Shown here in pieces: positions 6,993 through 15,628 of a DNA stretch of 64,000 bases. The notes beneath the pieces are model-generated. The model was not told the origin of the DNA, did no database searches, and saw nothing but the letters and a program-made list of their open reading frames with translations. The stretch is from NCBI RefSeq assembly GCF_023091155.1, contig NZ_JAHWXK010000001.1, forward strand, positions 2,046,001 to 2,110,000, read 5' to 3'. Source of the DNA: Microbacterium sufflavum (lineage in GTDB: Bacteria > Actinomycetota > Actinomycetes > Actinomycetales > Microbacteriaceae). The first letter of the stretch is position 1, and the number at the start of each line of letters is the position of its first letter. Position numbers and translations under genes: made by a program.

Positions 6993-8984
6993 TTCGGCGA
7001 TCGTCGAGCCCTCTGCCGCCGCAGCGACGGGCTCGGAGAGGGTCGCGACGGCCTCGACGGGAGCCGGTGCAGCCTCGGCTGGTGCAGCCTCGACCGGGGC
7101 CGGAACCGACGCGGGCTCGACGGGGGCCGGTGCGGGCTCGACGGGGGCCGGAGCGGGCTCGGCCGGAGCGGCCTCCGCGTCGGCCGGTGCCGGAGCGGAC
7201 GCTGCCGCGTCGGGGACGACGGCCGCATCCGCCGCGGCCGTCGTGTCGCCGACGGGCGCGGTGTCCTCGGCGGGCTGCTCCGGGACGACGGGCGTCTCGA
7301 GCGCGAGGGACAGCAGCGTGGTGTCTGTCGAGGCCCCCGGTCCGTCCGGGAACACGTAGCGGAAGGTGACCGTGGTGGTGTCCGCGTTCCACAGCTGACG
7401 CGCGGTCGGGCGGAGATCGATGGTCCCCGTGCCGGCATCATCCAGCGTGATGCTGTCGCCGCCACCGGTGGCGCCGTCGATCAGCGCCTCCACCTGGAGA
7501 CCCGGGGCTCCGGAGACGGGCACCGTGTAGTGCAGCTGGATCCCGGTGAAGGAGATGGTCGCGGCGCTCCACTGCGGCCCTTCCGTCGGCTTCGCGGGCT
7601 CGACCGGGTCCGTGGGATCGGTCGGGTCCGTGGGGTCGGTCGGATCGGTCGGGTCGGTCGGGTCCACCTGCTCGGGCGGCGCGATCGGTGCGACGGGTTG
7701 CGCCGACGGGACGACGACGGTGCCGGACTGCTCGGTCGGCTGCGGTGTCGGCACCTCGGCGGCCGGAGGAGCGGGAGGTTCCTCCGCGGGCGCCTCGATC
7801 ACGATGGGCTCGTCGAGCCCGAGCGACGTGTCGGGCGCGATGTCGGTCGTGATCGAGGAGTCGCCGTCCGCGGCGCTCGGGAGCGACGTCGCGGGGCTGG
7901 CGCCGGCGAGACCGGGAACGATCGCGGCAGCGGTGACGACCCCGGCGACCACCAGCGCGGCCGACCCCGCGCCGACCAGCGCTCCCATGCCCGTGAACGC
8001 CCCTCCGGTGCTCGCGCTTCCACCGCCGGCGCTGCTGCCCCCCGCGGAGCCGGACCCACCGGACGCGCCGGAACCGGACGCGGCGACACCCGTTGCCGCG
8101 TGCCCCGCCCCGCCATCGCCGACCAGCACGCCGCCGGCGATGCTCGACGGCATGGCCGCCATCGCGACGATCGGAGCGCCACCGCCCTGCAGGGTCGCGA
8201 GGTAGCCACCGGCACCCGCGACGCCGAGCACCAGCGGCAGCATGACGAGCGCGAGGCGCATCGAGACGTCCTTGGCCTCGGCGGCGACGATCATGCAGCG
8301 CGCGCACTCGTCGAGGTGGAGTTCGAGGCGCTTGTGGTCGCGCGTGCCGAGGTTGCCGCGGGAGTACGCGCCGAGGTGCTCGATCGTCCACTGGCAGTCC
8401 GACCCGGGGGTCGCGCTGCGCAGGTGCGCCTGGATCCACGCCTCGCGCAGACCCTCGCGCGCGCGGAACGCGAGCTGGGAGACGGCGCCCGCCTTCATGC
8501 CGAGCAGCGGTGCGACCTCCTGCGGCTTCATCTGCTCGATCTCGGTGTACCAGAGCACTTCCTGCCAGCGCGAGGGAAGGCTGCGGAATGCCTGCGCCGT
8601 CAGGCTGCGGTCGAGCGCCTCGTTGGAGGCGTTCTCGGTGCTGCTCGGGTCGGCCACCGTGTCGAGCTCGTCGATCGCGGTCTCGCGGCGCGAGCGTCCC
8701 CACGCGGCGGCGGTGTTGCGGATGCTCGTGAACAGGTAGGCGCGGAACGACCCGTTGGGCCCACCGCCCTTGGCGATCGCCTGGTAGATGCGGGTGTACG
8801 CCTCCTGCACCAGATCGTCCGGGTCGATCGACGAGGTCACCGATCGTGCGACGGCGATGCCGGACGGGTAGTGACGCTTCCAGAGTTCGCCGAACGCCGT
8901 CGTGTCGCCGGAGCGGGTGCGGAGGATCAGGTCGGCATCGCCGATGGGCTCGTCAGGTGTGGTGTTCTCTCGGTGCACAATCAT
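6990..8984 (-). CDS. ECF sigma factor fused to zinc finger, membrane and extracytoplasmic tail
   Basis: 664 aa, far longer than the usual 170-200 aa of an ECF sigma factor. Residues about 20-75 match sigma region 2 (DPDDLVQEAYTRIYQAI) and about 130-185 region 4. HLDECARC (223-230) is the HxxxCxxC zinc finger of anti-sigma (zf-HC2) proteins. Then come a membrane span (about 243-265), a Gly/Ser-rich stretch (284-330), a second span (336-361) and a Pro-rich tail with six PTD repeats (about 437-460), a folded-looking segment (about 470-570) and Ala/Pro/Val/Glu repeats to the end. Sigma and anti-sigma functions thus appear combined in one membrane protein. No separate anti-sigma gene follows. The ATG at 8984 is chosen; ATG 8988 is out of frame. 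Confidence 0.8.
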   Translation of the reverse strand: MIVHRENTTPDEPIGDADLILRTRSGDTTAFGELWKRHYPSGIAVARSVTSSIDPDDLVQEAYTRIYQAIAKGGGPNGSFRAYLFTSIRNTAAAWGRSRRETAIDELDTVADPSSTENASNEALDRSLTAQAFRSLPSRWQEVLWYTEIEQMKPQEVAPLLGMKAGAVSQLAFRAREGLREAWIQAHLRSATPGSDCQWTIEHLGAYSRGNLGTRDHKRLELHLDECARCMIVAAEAKDVSMRLALVMLPLVLGVAGAGGYLATLQGGGAPIVAMAAMPSSIAGGVLVGDGGAGHAATGVAASGSGASGGSGSAGGSSAGGGSASTGGAFTGMGALVGAGSAALVVAGVVTAAAIVPGLAGASPATSLPSAADGDSSITTDIAPDTSLGLDEPIVIEAPAEEPPAPPAAEVPTPQPTEQSGTVVVPSAQPVAPIAPPEQVDPTDPTDPTDPTDPTDPTDPVEPAKPTEGPQWSAATISFTGIQLHYTVPVSGAPGLQVEALIDGATGGGDSITLDDAGTGTIDLRPTARQLWNADTTTVTFRYVFPDGPGASTDTTLLSLALETPVVPEQPAEDTAPVGDTTAAADAAVVPDAAASAPAPADAEAAPAEPAPAPVEPAPAPVEPASVPAPVEAAPAEAAPAPVEAVATLSEPVAAAAEGSTIAE
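7611..7672 (-). repeat. In-frame tandem repeat encoding Pro-Thr-Asp units
   Basis: A 9-bp period (GGGTCGGTC and variants on the plus strand) encodes consecutive PTD units in the extracytoplasmic linker of the sigma-factor fusion. Such repeats usually form a stiff, exposed wall-spanning linker. Confidence 0.75.
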
Positions 8985-9576
8985 CCATCTGTCCCGGGGC
9001 GCGGATCGGCCCTCAGGGGAAGAGACGCGCGAGCGCGCGTCTTATTACGCGGTACGACGATTGTCCCGCGAAAGTCCTGATAAGGCCACCCCTTCGTGCT
9101 CTGTTCGAAGGAGATCCATCGGGTTCTGTCATTCGGCATCCAGCCCCGAAAACTTTTTCCGAAGTCGCGTAATGAACTGGAGATCGCTTCGTCTCATCCC
9201 GTAGAGACAGCCATGCGAACTCCACCGGGGGGCGGAGTTCAGGCTCTGATGCGGGGGTTCTGCATCAGGGGAAGGGTCGAGGTCCTCGGGGGAGGAGCCC
9301 TCGGCCCCGCCCGCTCGACACGGGAGGGAACGGGCCGCCGATCTGGGGAGAACGGCGGCCCACCATCCCGCTCTACGGGAGAGACAGTCGCCGATCTGGG
9401 GAGTCCGGCGCCGGTCTTTCCCGCTCTATGGGAGAGGGGCCGCCGATCTGGGGAGAACGGCGGCCCACCATCCCGCTCTGCGGGAGAGACAGTCGCCGAT
9501 CTGGGGAGTCCGGCGGGTGTCACGACCTGTTCGATCGGAGGCCGCAGCGCTGCGCGTCGCGCGGAGTGCTGTCCTT
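8985..9576. other. 592-bp intergenic region with hairpin and REP-like repeats
   Basis: No gene was found. The part nearest the sigma gene (8985-9060) would be its leader and holds an 8-bp stem, 4-nt loop hairpin (9023-9042, AGACGCGC/GCGCGTCT). The stretch 9061-9310 shows nothing specific. From 9313 to about 9520 there is a tandem repeat array, listed separately. The nagA stop codon follows at 9577. Confidence 0.6.
9332..9516. repeat. REP-like tandem array, 52-53 bp unit, 105 bp super-unit
   Basis: GCCGATCTGGGGAG occurs four times, at 9337, 9390, 9442 and 9495, spaced 53, 52 and 53 bp. Alternate units are more alike, giving a 105-bp higher-order period (9335 versus 9440). Each unit carries short inverted repeats: TCCCG-ctcta-CGGGA and GCCGCC...GGCGGC. 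Position just beyond the nagA stop suggests a repetitive extragenic (REP/BIME-like) element that could end transcription or stabilise the 3' end of nagA mRNA. It is not a CRISPR array: units are contiguous, without unique spacers. Confidence 0.75.
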
Positions 9577-10749
9577 CTAGGCGGACAGTGCCTGGCCCGT
9601 CCAGACCCGCGCGACGCGCAGCCTCGCATCGAGCAGCACGGCGTCGCCGAGCATGCCCGCGCGCAGCGCGCCGAGACGCGTGTGCCGTCCGACGGCCCTC
9701 GCCGGTGTCTCGGTGAGCGCGCGCACCGCCTCGGTCAGGGGCACCCCCGCGCGTACGGCGCGCTGCAGTGCCACATCCTGCGTGAGCGTCGACCCGGCGA
9801 TCGAGCCCGTGTCGTCGGCGCGCGCCACCCCGTCGAGGACCGTCACGCGAACGGCGCCGAGGTCGTACTGCCCGTCGGCGCTGCCCGCGGCGGCCATGGC
9901 GTCGGTGATCAGCGCGACCCTGGTCGGCGCCGCGTCGAACACGAGCTTCACGACAGCGGGGTCGAGGTGGATGTCGTCCGCGATCGCCTCGAGGATCACC
10001 CGGTGATCGGCGGCCGCGGCGAGCACGGGGCCAGGGGCGCGGTGGTGGATGCCGTTCATCGCGTTGAACGCGTGGGTGAGGATCGACGCTCCCGCCTCGA
10101 ACGCCGCGATCGCCATGTCGGCGTCGGCGTCGGTGTGCCCCACGGCGGCCGCTGCGCCGGAGGCGACGATCTGCCGCACGGCGTCCAGCCCTCCCGGCAG
10201 CTCCGGCGCGATCGTCACCTGGCGCACGGTGCCGCGCCCCGCGTCCAGCAGCCGGGCGACGTCCCGCTCGGAGGGGTGGCGCAGCAGCGACGGCTCGTGC
10301 GCGCCGTGGTGGCCGGGGTCGAGGAACGGGCCCTCGAGGTGCGAGCCGAGCACGTCGACGTCGGTCTCGGTGAGGTCGGCGATGGTCGCGACGCTCTCCG
10401 CCAGTGCGTCCAGCGTTCCGGTCACCAGCGAGATGACGGCGCGGGTCGTGCCGTGCGCGCGGTGCAGGTCGCGCCCGGTCCGGATCGCGTCGATGCCGTC
10501 GTCGTACGCGGCACCGGCGCCGCCGTGGCCGTGGATGTCGATGAAGCCGGGGGTCAGCACGGCGCCGGGACCTGCGGCCTCCGCCGCGTCGACCACCTCG
10601 TCCGCGGACTCCCACTCCGACCCGGTGCCGCGCGAGACGACGACGCCGTTCTCGATGCGGACCCATCCGTCGTCGGTGACCTCACCGCGGTCGACGATGC
10701 GGGCGGAGTGGACGACCAGCGAGCCGGTCGCGGAGGAGTGGGTGGTCAA
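9577..10749 (-). CDS. nagA: N-acetylglucosamine-6-phosphate deacetylase
   Basis: 390 aa. Removes acetate from GlcNAc-6-P to give GlcN-6-P for NagB. Amidohydrolase metal-site motifs are present: GFIDIHGHGG (His73, His75), LEGPFL near 137, VGHTDA, THAFNAM and the catalytic ITDAMAA Asp. The ATG at 10749 overlaps the stop of the upstream hexosaminidase by 4 bp (ATGA), so the two are co-transcribed and probably translationally coupled. The 3' end is followed by the REP-like array. Confidence 0.93.
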   Translation of the reverse strand: MTTHSSATGSLVVHSARIVDRGEVTDDGWVRIENGVVVSRGTGSEWESADEVVDAAEAAGPGAVLTPGFIDIHGHGGAGAAYDDGIDAIRTGRDLHRAHGTTRAVISLVTGTLDALAESVATIADLTETDVDVLGSHLEGPFLDPGHHGAHEPSLLRHPSERDVARLLDAGRGTVRQVTIAPELPGGLDAVRQIVASGAAAAVGHTDADADMAIAAFEAGASILTHAFNAMNGIHHRAPGPVLAAAADHRVILEAIADDIHLDPAVVKLVFDAAPTRVALITDAMAAAGSADGQYDLGAVRVTVLDGVARADDTGSIAGSTLTQDVALQRAVRAGVPLTEAVRALTETPARAVGRHTRLGALRAGMLGDAVLLDARLRVARVWTGQALSA

Positions 10750-12257
10750 CGTTCGCTCCAGGGGATGTCAGCGGCGGGGTGGAAATCGACCCCCTCAGCC
10801 TTCCACAGCGGCGCGAGTCGTCCGACCCGCGCCCGGAACGACTCCCAGCTCCGACCGGCACCCTCGCGCGGGGACCACGCGACCTCGGCCTGGGCCGCCG
10901 CGCGGGGGAACACCAGCTGCTCGACCTCGTCGAGCGTGCGGGTGGTCTCCGACCACAGGGGCGCCTCCACGCCGAGGATCGCGGACTCCGGCACGTCGAG
11001 CACCGCGGTCGGCTCCCACTCGTAGGCGGAGCGGACATCGATGATCGCCGCCCACGTGAGCCCCAGCGGGAAGTCCTCGGTGTACTTCATGTCGAGGTAG
11101 GTCACGTTCGCGGCGGACATGATCAGCGCGCCACCGCGCTCGACGAAGTGCGCGGCCTCCGCCGCGTGCGTGCCCTCCGGCGTGGTCTTGCCCCAGTACT
11201 GTCCGACGGTCCCCTCGGCGATGTTCGCGGCGGAGCCCATCTCGTGCCAGGCGACGGGGGTCTTGCCCTCCGCGACCACGATCGCCGTCGCGCGCTCGGC
11301 GAACAGGTCGAAGTCGGCCTGCGGGGTGCCGAGCGACTCGTCGCCGCCGATGTGGATGTATGGACCGGGCGTCGTCTCGGCGAGCTCCCGGACGACGTCG
11401 CGCACGAAGTTGTAGGTGCGCTCCTCGTGGATGCGCACGCTGGAGTGGCCGACCCCCCATCCGAGATACGTCTCGCCGGCGACCGGGAGCGGCTGCCCGA
11501 GCCGCTCGGAGTCGGCGACGAGGGCGTCGTTCAGCACCGGCTCCTCGACGAGCTCCGGATAGGCGACGCCGATCGCGTGCGTGTGTCCCGGTAGGTCGAT
11601 CTCGGGGATCACGATCATGTGCCGCGTCGCGGCGTAGGCGACGATCTCGCGGTAGTCGTCCTTCGTGTAGAAGCCGCCGGGGTGACCGTCGACCGAGGTC
11701 GTGGCCGCACGCTCGGTCAGCAGCGGCCAGGCGTCGATGTGCACCCGCCAGCCCTGGTCGTCGCTCAGGTGCAGGTGGAGGTGGTTGTACTTCAGGGCGC
11801 TCGTGCTGTCGATGAAGCGCTTCACGTCGTCGACGCCGAAGAAGTGGCGCGCCACGTCGAGCATCACGCCCCGGCGCGCGAACCGCGGGGCGTCGGCGAT
11901 CTCCACGTGCGGCAGCGCCCAGCCTCCGGCGTCCTCGCGCAGCAGCTGCAGCAGCGTCTGGACGCCGTAGAACAGCCCGGCCTCGTCGGCGCCGGTGACC
12001 ACCGCGCGGTCGTCGATCCGCAGCGTGTACCCCTCGGCAGCCGCGACACCGCTGTCGAGGCGCAGCTCGATGTCGGCCGGCCCTTCGGCGGCCGTTTCCA
12101 GCCGCAGGCCGGTGCGGCGCTCGACCGCGGCGGCGAGCTGCGCGGCGGCGGGGGAGGAGCCGTGGATGCGGGACGTGGAGGTGATCGCGAGGCGGCCGTC
12201 GCCGACGGTGGCGGAGGCGGGGGCGGGCACGAGGGGGAGCTCGAGAGGAAGGACCAT
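10746..12257 (-). CDS. Beta-N-acetylhexosaminidase, GH20
   Basis: 503 aa. Second GH20 enzyme of the window. GH20b domain about 6-125, then TIM barrel with RGVMLDVARHF, HLSDDQGWR and the catalytic pair in GGDES (Asp306-Glu307). No signal peptide is visible (starts MVLPLELPLVPAP), so it probably acts in the cytoplasm on imported chitobiose or other N-acetyl-hexosaminides, feeding nagA. The ATG at 12257 is preferred over an in-frame TTG at 12263 because TAGGTT lies exactly six bases before the ATG, the leaderless arrangement seen repeatedly here. Confidence 0.88.
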   Translation of the reverse strand: MVLPLELPLVPAPASATVGDGRLAITSTSRIHGSSPAAAQLAAAVERRTGLRLETAAEGPADIELRLDSGVAAAEGYTLRIDDRAVVTGADEAGLFYGVQTLLQLLREDAGGWALPHVEIADAPRFARRGVMLDVARHFFGVDDVKRFIDSTSALKYNHLHLHLSDDQGWRVHIDAWPLLTERAATTSVDGHPGGFYTKDDYREIVAYAATRHMIVIPEIDLPGHTHAIGVAYPELVEEPVLNDALVADSERLGQPLPVAGETYLGWGVGHSSVRIHEERTYNFVRDVVRELAETTPGPYIHIGGDESLGTPQADFDLFAERATAIVVAEGKTPVAWHEMGSAANIAEGTVGQYWGKTTPEGTHAAEAAHFVERGGALIMSAANVTYLDMKYTEDFPLGLTWAAIIDVRSAYEWEPTAVLDVPESAILGVEAPLWSETTRTLDEVEQLVFPRAAAQAEVAWSPREGAGRSWESFRARVGRLAPLWKAEGVDFHPAADIPWSER

Positions 12258-12263
12258 GAACAA

Positions 12264-12269
12264 AACCTA
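12264..12269 (-). promoter_or_regulatory. -10 hexamer TAGGTT, leaderless promoter
   Basis: TAGGTT, six bases (TTGTTC), ATG at 12257. Drives the GH20-nagA operon and decides the start codon. Confidence 0.6.
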
Positions 12270-12344
12270 TCGGCCGCGGACGCCCAGGGGAACAGCGGAA
12301 TCGAAACGATTCTGCGTGGCCGGTCGGGCACCCGCCGGCAGCGC

Positions 12345-12373
12345 GCTGTCCCGCTCCGCCGATCCGCTATGCT
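12345..12373 (+). promoter_or_regulatory. Promoter of glyA-folD
   Basis: -10 TATGCT at 12368-12373, with a weak -35 near 12345-12350. Transcription would begin just before the riboswitch that starts near 12378. Confidence 0.5.
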
Positions 12374-12377
12374 CGTA

Positions 12378-12456
12378 ACCGTCGCGACTGGCGTCTGGGT
12401 GGACTACCACCGGGGAGCGACTGACCACGGAATTCGACCGCGCGCCTGGGCCGATG
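12378..12456 (+). promoter_or_regulatory. ZTP (pfl) riboswitch
   Basis: The leader of glyA carries the conserved ZTP riboswitch elements in order: CGCGACTGGCG (12384-12394), GGGTGGACTACCACCGGGG (12397-12415) and, after a variable linker, the 3' pseudoknot segment CGCGCGCCTGGGCC (12439-12452). ZTP/ZMP builds up when 10-formyl-tetrahydrofolate is short, and these riboswitches turn on one-carbon genes such as glyA and folD. The downstream genes are exactly those. The 3' segment is followed by about 40 bases up to the ribosome-binding site, with no obvious terminator, so control may act on translation initiation. Confidence 0.85.
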
Positions 12457-12493
12457 CGAACACCCCTCGAATCCGTCGTCAAAGGAGCACGTC

Positions 12494-13768
12494 ATGACCG
12501 ACCGTTACTTCAACGCCCCGCTCGCCGAGGTCGACCCGGAGATCGCCCAGGTCCTCGACCGCGAGCTGAAGCGTCAGCAGACCTTCCTCGAGATGATCGC
12601 CTCGGAGAACTTCGTCCCCGTCTCGGTGCTGCAGTCGCAGGGCTCCGTGCTGACCAACAAGTACGCCGAGGGCTACCCGGGCCGCCGCTACTACGGCGGG
12701 TGCGAAGAGGTCGACGTCGCCGAATCGCTCGCGATCGAGCGGGCCAAGAGCCTCTTCGGTGCCGAGTTCGCCAACGTCCAGCCGCACTCCGGCGCGTCCG
12801 CCAACGCGGCCGTGCTGCACGCGATCGCCCGCCCCGGCGACACGCTCCTGGGCCTCTCGCTCGACCAGGGCGGGCACCTCACGCACGGCATGAAGATCAA
12901 CTTCTCCGGCCGCCTGTACGACATCGTCGCCTACGGCGTGAACCCCGAGACCTCGACCATCGACATGGACGAGGTGCGTCGCCTCGCGCTCGAGCACAAG
13001 CCGAAGGTGATCATCGCCGGCTGGTCGGCGTACCCGCGCACGATGGACTTCGCGGCCTTCCGCGCGATCGCCGACGAGGTCGGTGCGGTGCTGTGGGTCG
13101 ACATGGCGCACTTCGCCGGCCTCGTCGCCGCGGGTCTGCACCCCAACCCGGTCCCGCACGCGCACGTCGTCTCCTCGACCGTGCACAAGACGATCGGCGG
13201 CCCCCGCTCCGGCTTCATCCTGACGAACGACGCCGACATCGCCAAGAAGATCAACAGCGCGGTGTTCCCGGGCCAGCAGGGCGGTCCGCTCATGCACGTG
13301 ATCGCCGCCAAGGCCACCGCGTTCAAGCTCGCCGGCACCCCCGAGTTCAAGGAGCGGCAGGAGCGCGTGCTCCGCGGCGCCGCCCTCATCGCCGAGCGCC
13401 TGTCGCAGCAGGACGTGCAGGACGCGGGCATCGCCGTGCGCTCCGGCGGCACCGACGTGCACCTCGTGCTGGTCGACCTGCGCGACGCGGAGATCGACGG
13501 CAAGCAGGCGGAAGACCTCCTGCACGACATCCACATCACCGTGAACCGCAACGCCGTGCCGAACGACCCGCGTCCGCCGATGGTGACCTCGGGCCTGCGC
13601 ATCGGCACCCCGGCGCTCGCGACGCGCGGCTTCGGCGACGCGGAGTTCACCGAGGTGGCCGACATCATCGCGCTCGCGCTGCTGCCCGGCGCCGACGTGG
13701 AGGCCCTGCGCGCCCGTGTGGACGCGCTCGCCGCCGCCTTCCCGCTCTACCCCGACCTGCAGCAGTAG
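12494..13768 (+). CDS. glyA: Serine hydroxymethyltransferase
   Basis: 424 aa. PLP enzyme interconverting serine plus tetrahydrofolate with glycine plus 5,10-methylene-tetrahydrofolate. The Schiff-base lysine is Lys232 in [23 protein letters not shown] and HSGASAN are family motifs. AAAGGAG (12480-12486) precedes the ATG. The preceding leader holds a ZTP riboswitch, linking expression to folate one-carbon status. folD follows in the same direction after two hairpins, so the pair forms a one-carbon operon. Confidence 0.96.
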   Translation: MTDRYFNAPLAEVDPEIAQVLDRELKRQQTFLEMIASENFVPVSVLQSQGSVLTNKYAEGYPGRRYYGGCEEVDVAESLAIERAKSLFGAEFANVQPHSGASANAAVLHAIARPGDTLLGLSLDQGGHLTHGMKINFSGRLYDIVAYGVNPETSTIDMDEVRRLALEHKPKVIIAGWSAYPRTMDFAAFRAIADEVGAVLWVDMAHFAGLVAAGLHPNPVPHAHVVSSTVHKTIGGPRSGFILTNDADIAKKINSAVFPGQQGGPLMHVIAAKATAFKLAGTPEFKERQERVLRGAALIAERLSQQDVQDAGIAVRSGGTDVHLVLVDLRDAEIDGKQAEDLLHDIHITVNRNAVPNDPRPPMVTSGLRIGTPALATRGFGDAEFTEVADIIALALLPGADVEALRARVDALAAAFPLYPDLQQ

Positions 13769-13798
13769 TCCCTCGCGCCGAGCGCACCGGATCCTGCC

Positions 13799-13859
13799 GA
13801 GTGCACGGCCTGCTCACGCGAGCGGGCCGTGCACTCGCCGGGAAGCCCTGCACCCGGCG
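13799..13859 (+). terminator. Two stem-loops between glyA and folD
   Basis: Stem 13799-13810 with 13825-13836 is a perfect 12-bp pairing (GAGTGCACGGCC/GGCCGTGCACTC), and its loop has an inner GCTC/GAGC pair. A second stem is CGCCGGG (13836-13842) with CCCGGCG (13853-13859). No T-run follows, so it may attenuate readthrough or protect the glyA 3' end rather than terminate fully. Confidence 0.6.
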
Positions 13860-13885
13860 GGAGGGGAGAGAAGAAGAGGAATCAC

Positions 13886-14764
13886 ATGACCGCGAAGATC
13901 CTGGACGGGAAGGCCGCCGCGGCCGAGATCCGGGCCGAGCTGACCGAGCGGGTCGCCGCACTGAAAGAGCGCGGGATCACGCCGGGCATCGCGACCGTGC
14001 TCGTCGGTGCCGACCCGGCCTCGCAGCTGTACGTCGGCATGAAGCACCGGCAGTCCGAGGCGATCGGCATGAACTCGATCCAGCGCGAGCTGCCCGCCGA
14101 CGCGACCCAGGAGGACGTCGAGGCGCTGATCGACGAGCTCAACTCCGACCCCGCCTGCCACGGCTACATCGTGCAGCTCCCGCTGCCGAAGCACCTCGAC
14201 ACCGACGCCATCCTGGAGCGGATCGACCCGGCGAAGGACGCCGACGGCCTGCACCCGACCAACCTCGGCCGGCTCGTGCTCAACGTCAACGCGCCCATCC
14301 ACACGCCGCTGCCGTGCACGCCGCGCGGGGTGATCGATCTGCTGCTGCGCAACGACTACGACCTGAAGGGGAAGCACGTGGTGGTGGTCGGCCGTGGCGT
14401 CACGATCGGCCGCTCGATCGGGCTGCTGCTGACCCGCCGTGACCTCAACGCCACCGTCACGCTCACCCACACCGGCACGGTCGACATGCCGCGCTACCTG
14501 CGGGAGGCCGACGTGATCGTGGCCGCCGCGGGCGTGAAGCACCTCATCCGCGCCGAGGACGTGAAGCCGGGCGCCGCCGTGCTCGACGTGGGCGTGACCC
14601 GCGAGACCGACCCGGAGACGGGCAAGAGCCTGGTGTTCGGCGATGTCGCGCCCGATGTGGCGGAGGTCGCCGGCTATCTGTCGCCCAACCCCGGCGGCGT
14701 CGGACCGATGACGGTGGCGCTGCTCATGACCAACGTGGTCGAAGCCGCCGAGCGCGCGGTCTGA
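13886..14764 (+). CDS. folD: Bifunctional methylenetetrahydrofolate dehydrogenase/cyclohydrolase
   Basis: 292 aa. Oxidises 5,10-methylene-THF and hydrolyses the product to 10-formyl-THF, the cofactor whose shortage raises ZTP. Motifs: [13 protein letters not shown] with the catalytic Lys, [15 protein letters not shown] and the NADP-binding [14 protein letters not shown] (usually GRSxxVGxP, so slightly divergent). The ATG at 13886 is preceded by AAGAGGAATCAC; a frame upstream to 13829 runs through the intergenic hairpin and is not supported. Lies 117 bp after glyA. Confidence 0.95.
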   Translation: MTAKILDGKAAAAEIRAELTERVAALKERGITPGIATVLVGADPASQLYVGMKHRQSEAIGMNSIQRELPADATQEDVEALIDELNSDPACHGYIVQLPLPKHLDTDAILERIDPAKDADGLHPTNLGRLVLNVNAPIHTPLPCTPRGVIDLLLRNDYDLKGKHVVVVGRGVTIGRSIGLLLTRRDLNATVTLTHTGTVDMPRYLREADVIVAAAGVKHLIRAEDVKPGAAVLDVGVTRETDPETGKSLVFGDVAPDVAEVAGYLSPNPGGVGPMTVALLMTNVVEAAERAV

Positions 14765-14782
14765 CACCGGCGGCCCGTCACC

Positions 14783-14836
14783 GCGGGATCGAGAAGGCGC
14801 CCCACCCGGCCGGGAGGGGCGCCTTCTCCATCCCGC
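14783..14836. terminator. Strong bidirectional terminator
   Basis: Stem 14783-14803 with 14816-14836: 7 bp, one mismatch, then 13 perfect pairs (GAGAAGGCGCCCC/GGGGCGCCTTCTC), with a 12-nt loop. It sits between convergent folD and the hypothetical gene ending at 14887. Confidence 0.85.
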
Positions 14837-14886
14837 AGCGCGAGGAGACGGTGCGAGGAGACGGTGCCGGCGGGAGGAGACGGGGC

Positions 14887-15606
14887 TCAGCGACCGTGCA
14901 GCGAGCTCTCGACGCCGCTGATGCGCGCCTGCTCGTCGAAACGGAACGTCGCGGTGCCGCTCGTGTCGACCACGGTCGCACCGGAGAACGCCTCGTCGGT
15001 CCACGTGAGCGTCCAGCCGGCCAGACGGGCGAGGTCCCACACCGACGTCCGGGCGTCGGGCAGCGCCGCACCGGAGAGCACGCGGGGGAGCGCGACCACG
15101 GCGTCGGCCACCGTGAGCGGCGCCAGCGGTGCGTCGAGGAGGAACACCGCGCGCGTGCCGCCGTCGACCGGCGCGGAGTAGTACGGGGAGCGCCCGGTCA
15201 GCTCGACCGCGACCCCGCCGACCGTGTGCGCCGCCTGCGCGATCCAGTCCGCGTCGCCCGAGGCCTCGGCCGGGAACGGCACCTCGGGGGAGGTCAGCTC
15301 GGCGACCCCGTGCTCGGTGCCGTACGCGCGCAGCTGGGCCGCGACACCCTGGGGGTCGCCCTGCGGGTGCGCCCACGCCCACAGCAGCGAGCGCGGCCCC
15401 GGGGCGATCGTCGCGATCAGGTGGGCGCGGGTCACCAGCTGCCGCGTGGGATCCGCGTTCGCCGTGAACGTGAGCGTGCCCGCAGTCAGGTCGGCATCCC
15501 AGCGGTGCTCGCCGAGCGCATCGGCAGCCGCGGAGAGGGCGTCCTGGCGGAGCGCGGTGAACAGGGCGGCACGGTCGGCGAGCGGCTGGAGGGCGGCGAA
15601 GGTCAT
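14887..15606 (-). CDS. Conserved hypothetical protein, resembles DUF6882
   Basis: 239 aa, no membrane span or signal peptide. The middle of the protein (TLTFTANADPTRQLV, then SLLWAWAHPQG) resembles the DUF6882 family, whose function is unknown; the assignment is from memory of the pattern. The start is supported by GAGACT six bases before the ATG. It appears to be a single-gene unit ending at the strong terminator shared with folD. Confidence 0.55.
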   Translation of the reverse strand: MTFAALQPLADRAALFTALRQDALSAAADALGEHRWDADLTAGTLTFTANADPTRQLVTRAHLIATIAPGPRSLLWAWAHPQGDPQGVAAQLRAYGTEHGVAELTSPEVPFPAEASGDADWIAQAAHTVGGVAVELTGRSPYYSAPVDGGTRAVFLLDAPLAPLTVADAVVALPRVLSGAALPDARTSVWDLARLAGWTLTWTDEAFSGATVVDTSGTATFRFDEQARISGVESSLHGR

Positions 15607-15612
15607 GCCCCC

Positions 15613-15618
15613 AGTCTC
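15613..15618 (-). promoter_or_regulatory. -10 hexamer GAGACT, leaderless promoter
   Basis: GAGACT, six bases (GGGGGC), ATG at 15606. Confidence 0.5.
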
Positions 15619-15628
15619 CCCGTGATTG

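Noticed and set aside
9332..9516. CRISPR array
   Set aside because: The repeats are contiguous and the intervals between the shared 14-mers are themselves repeated, so there are no unique spacers; no cas genes are present.
9096..9716. Coding gene over the repeat array with 35-residue protein repeats
   Set aside because: The protein-level repeat only reflects the 105-bp DNA period (a multiple of three); there is no ribosome site and the frames overlap nagA.
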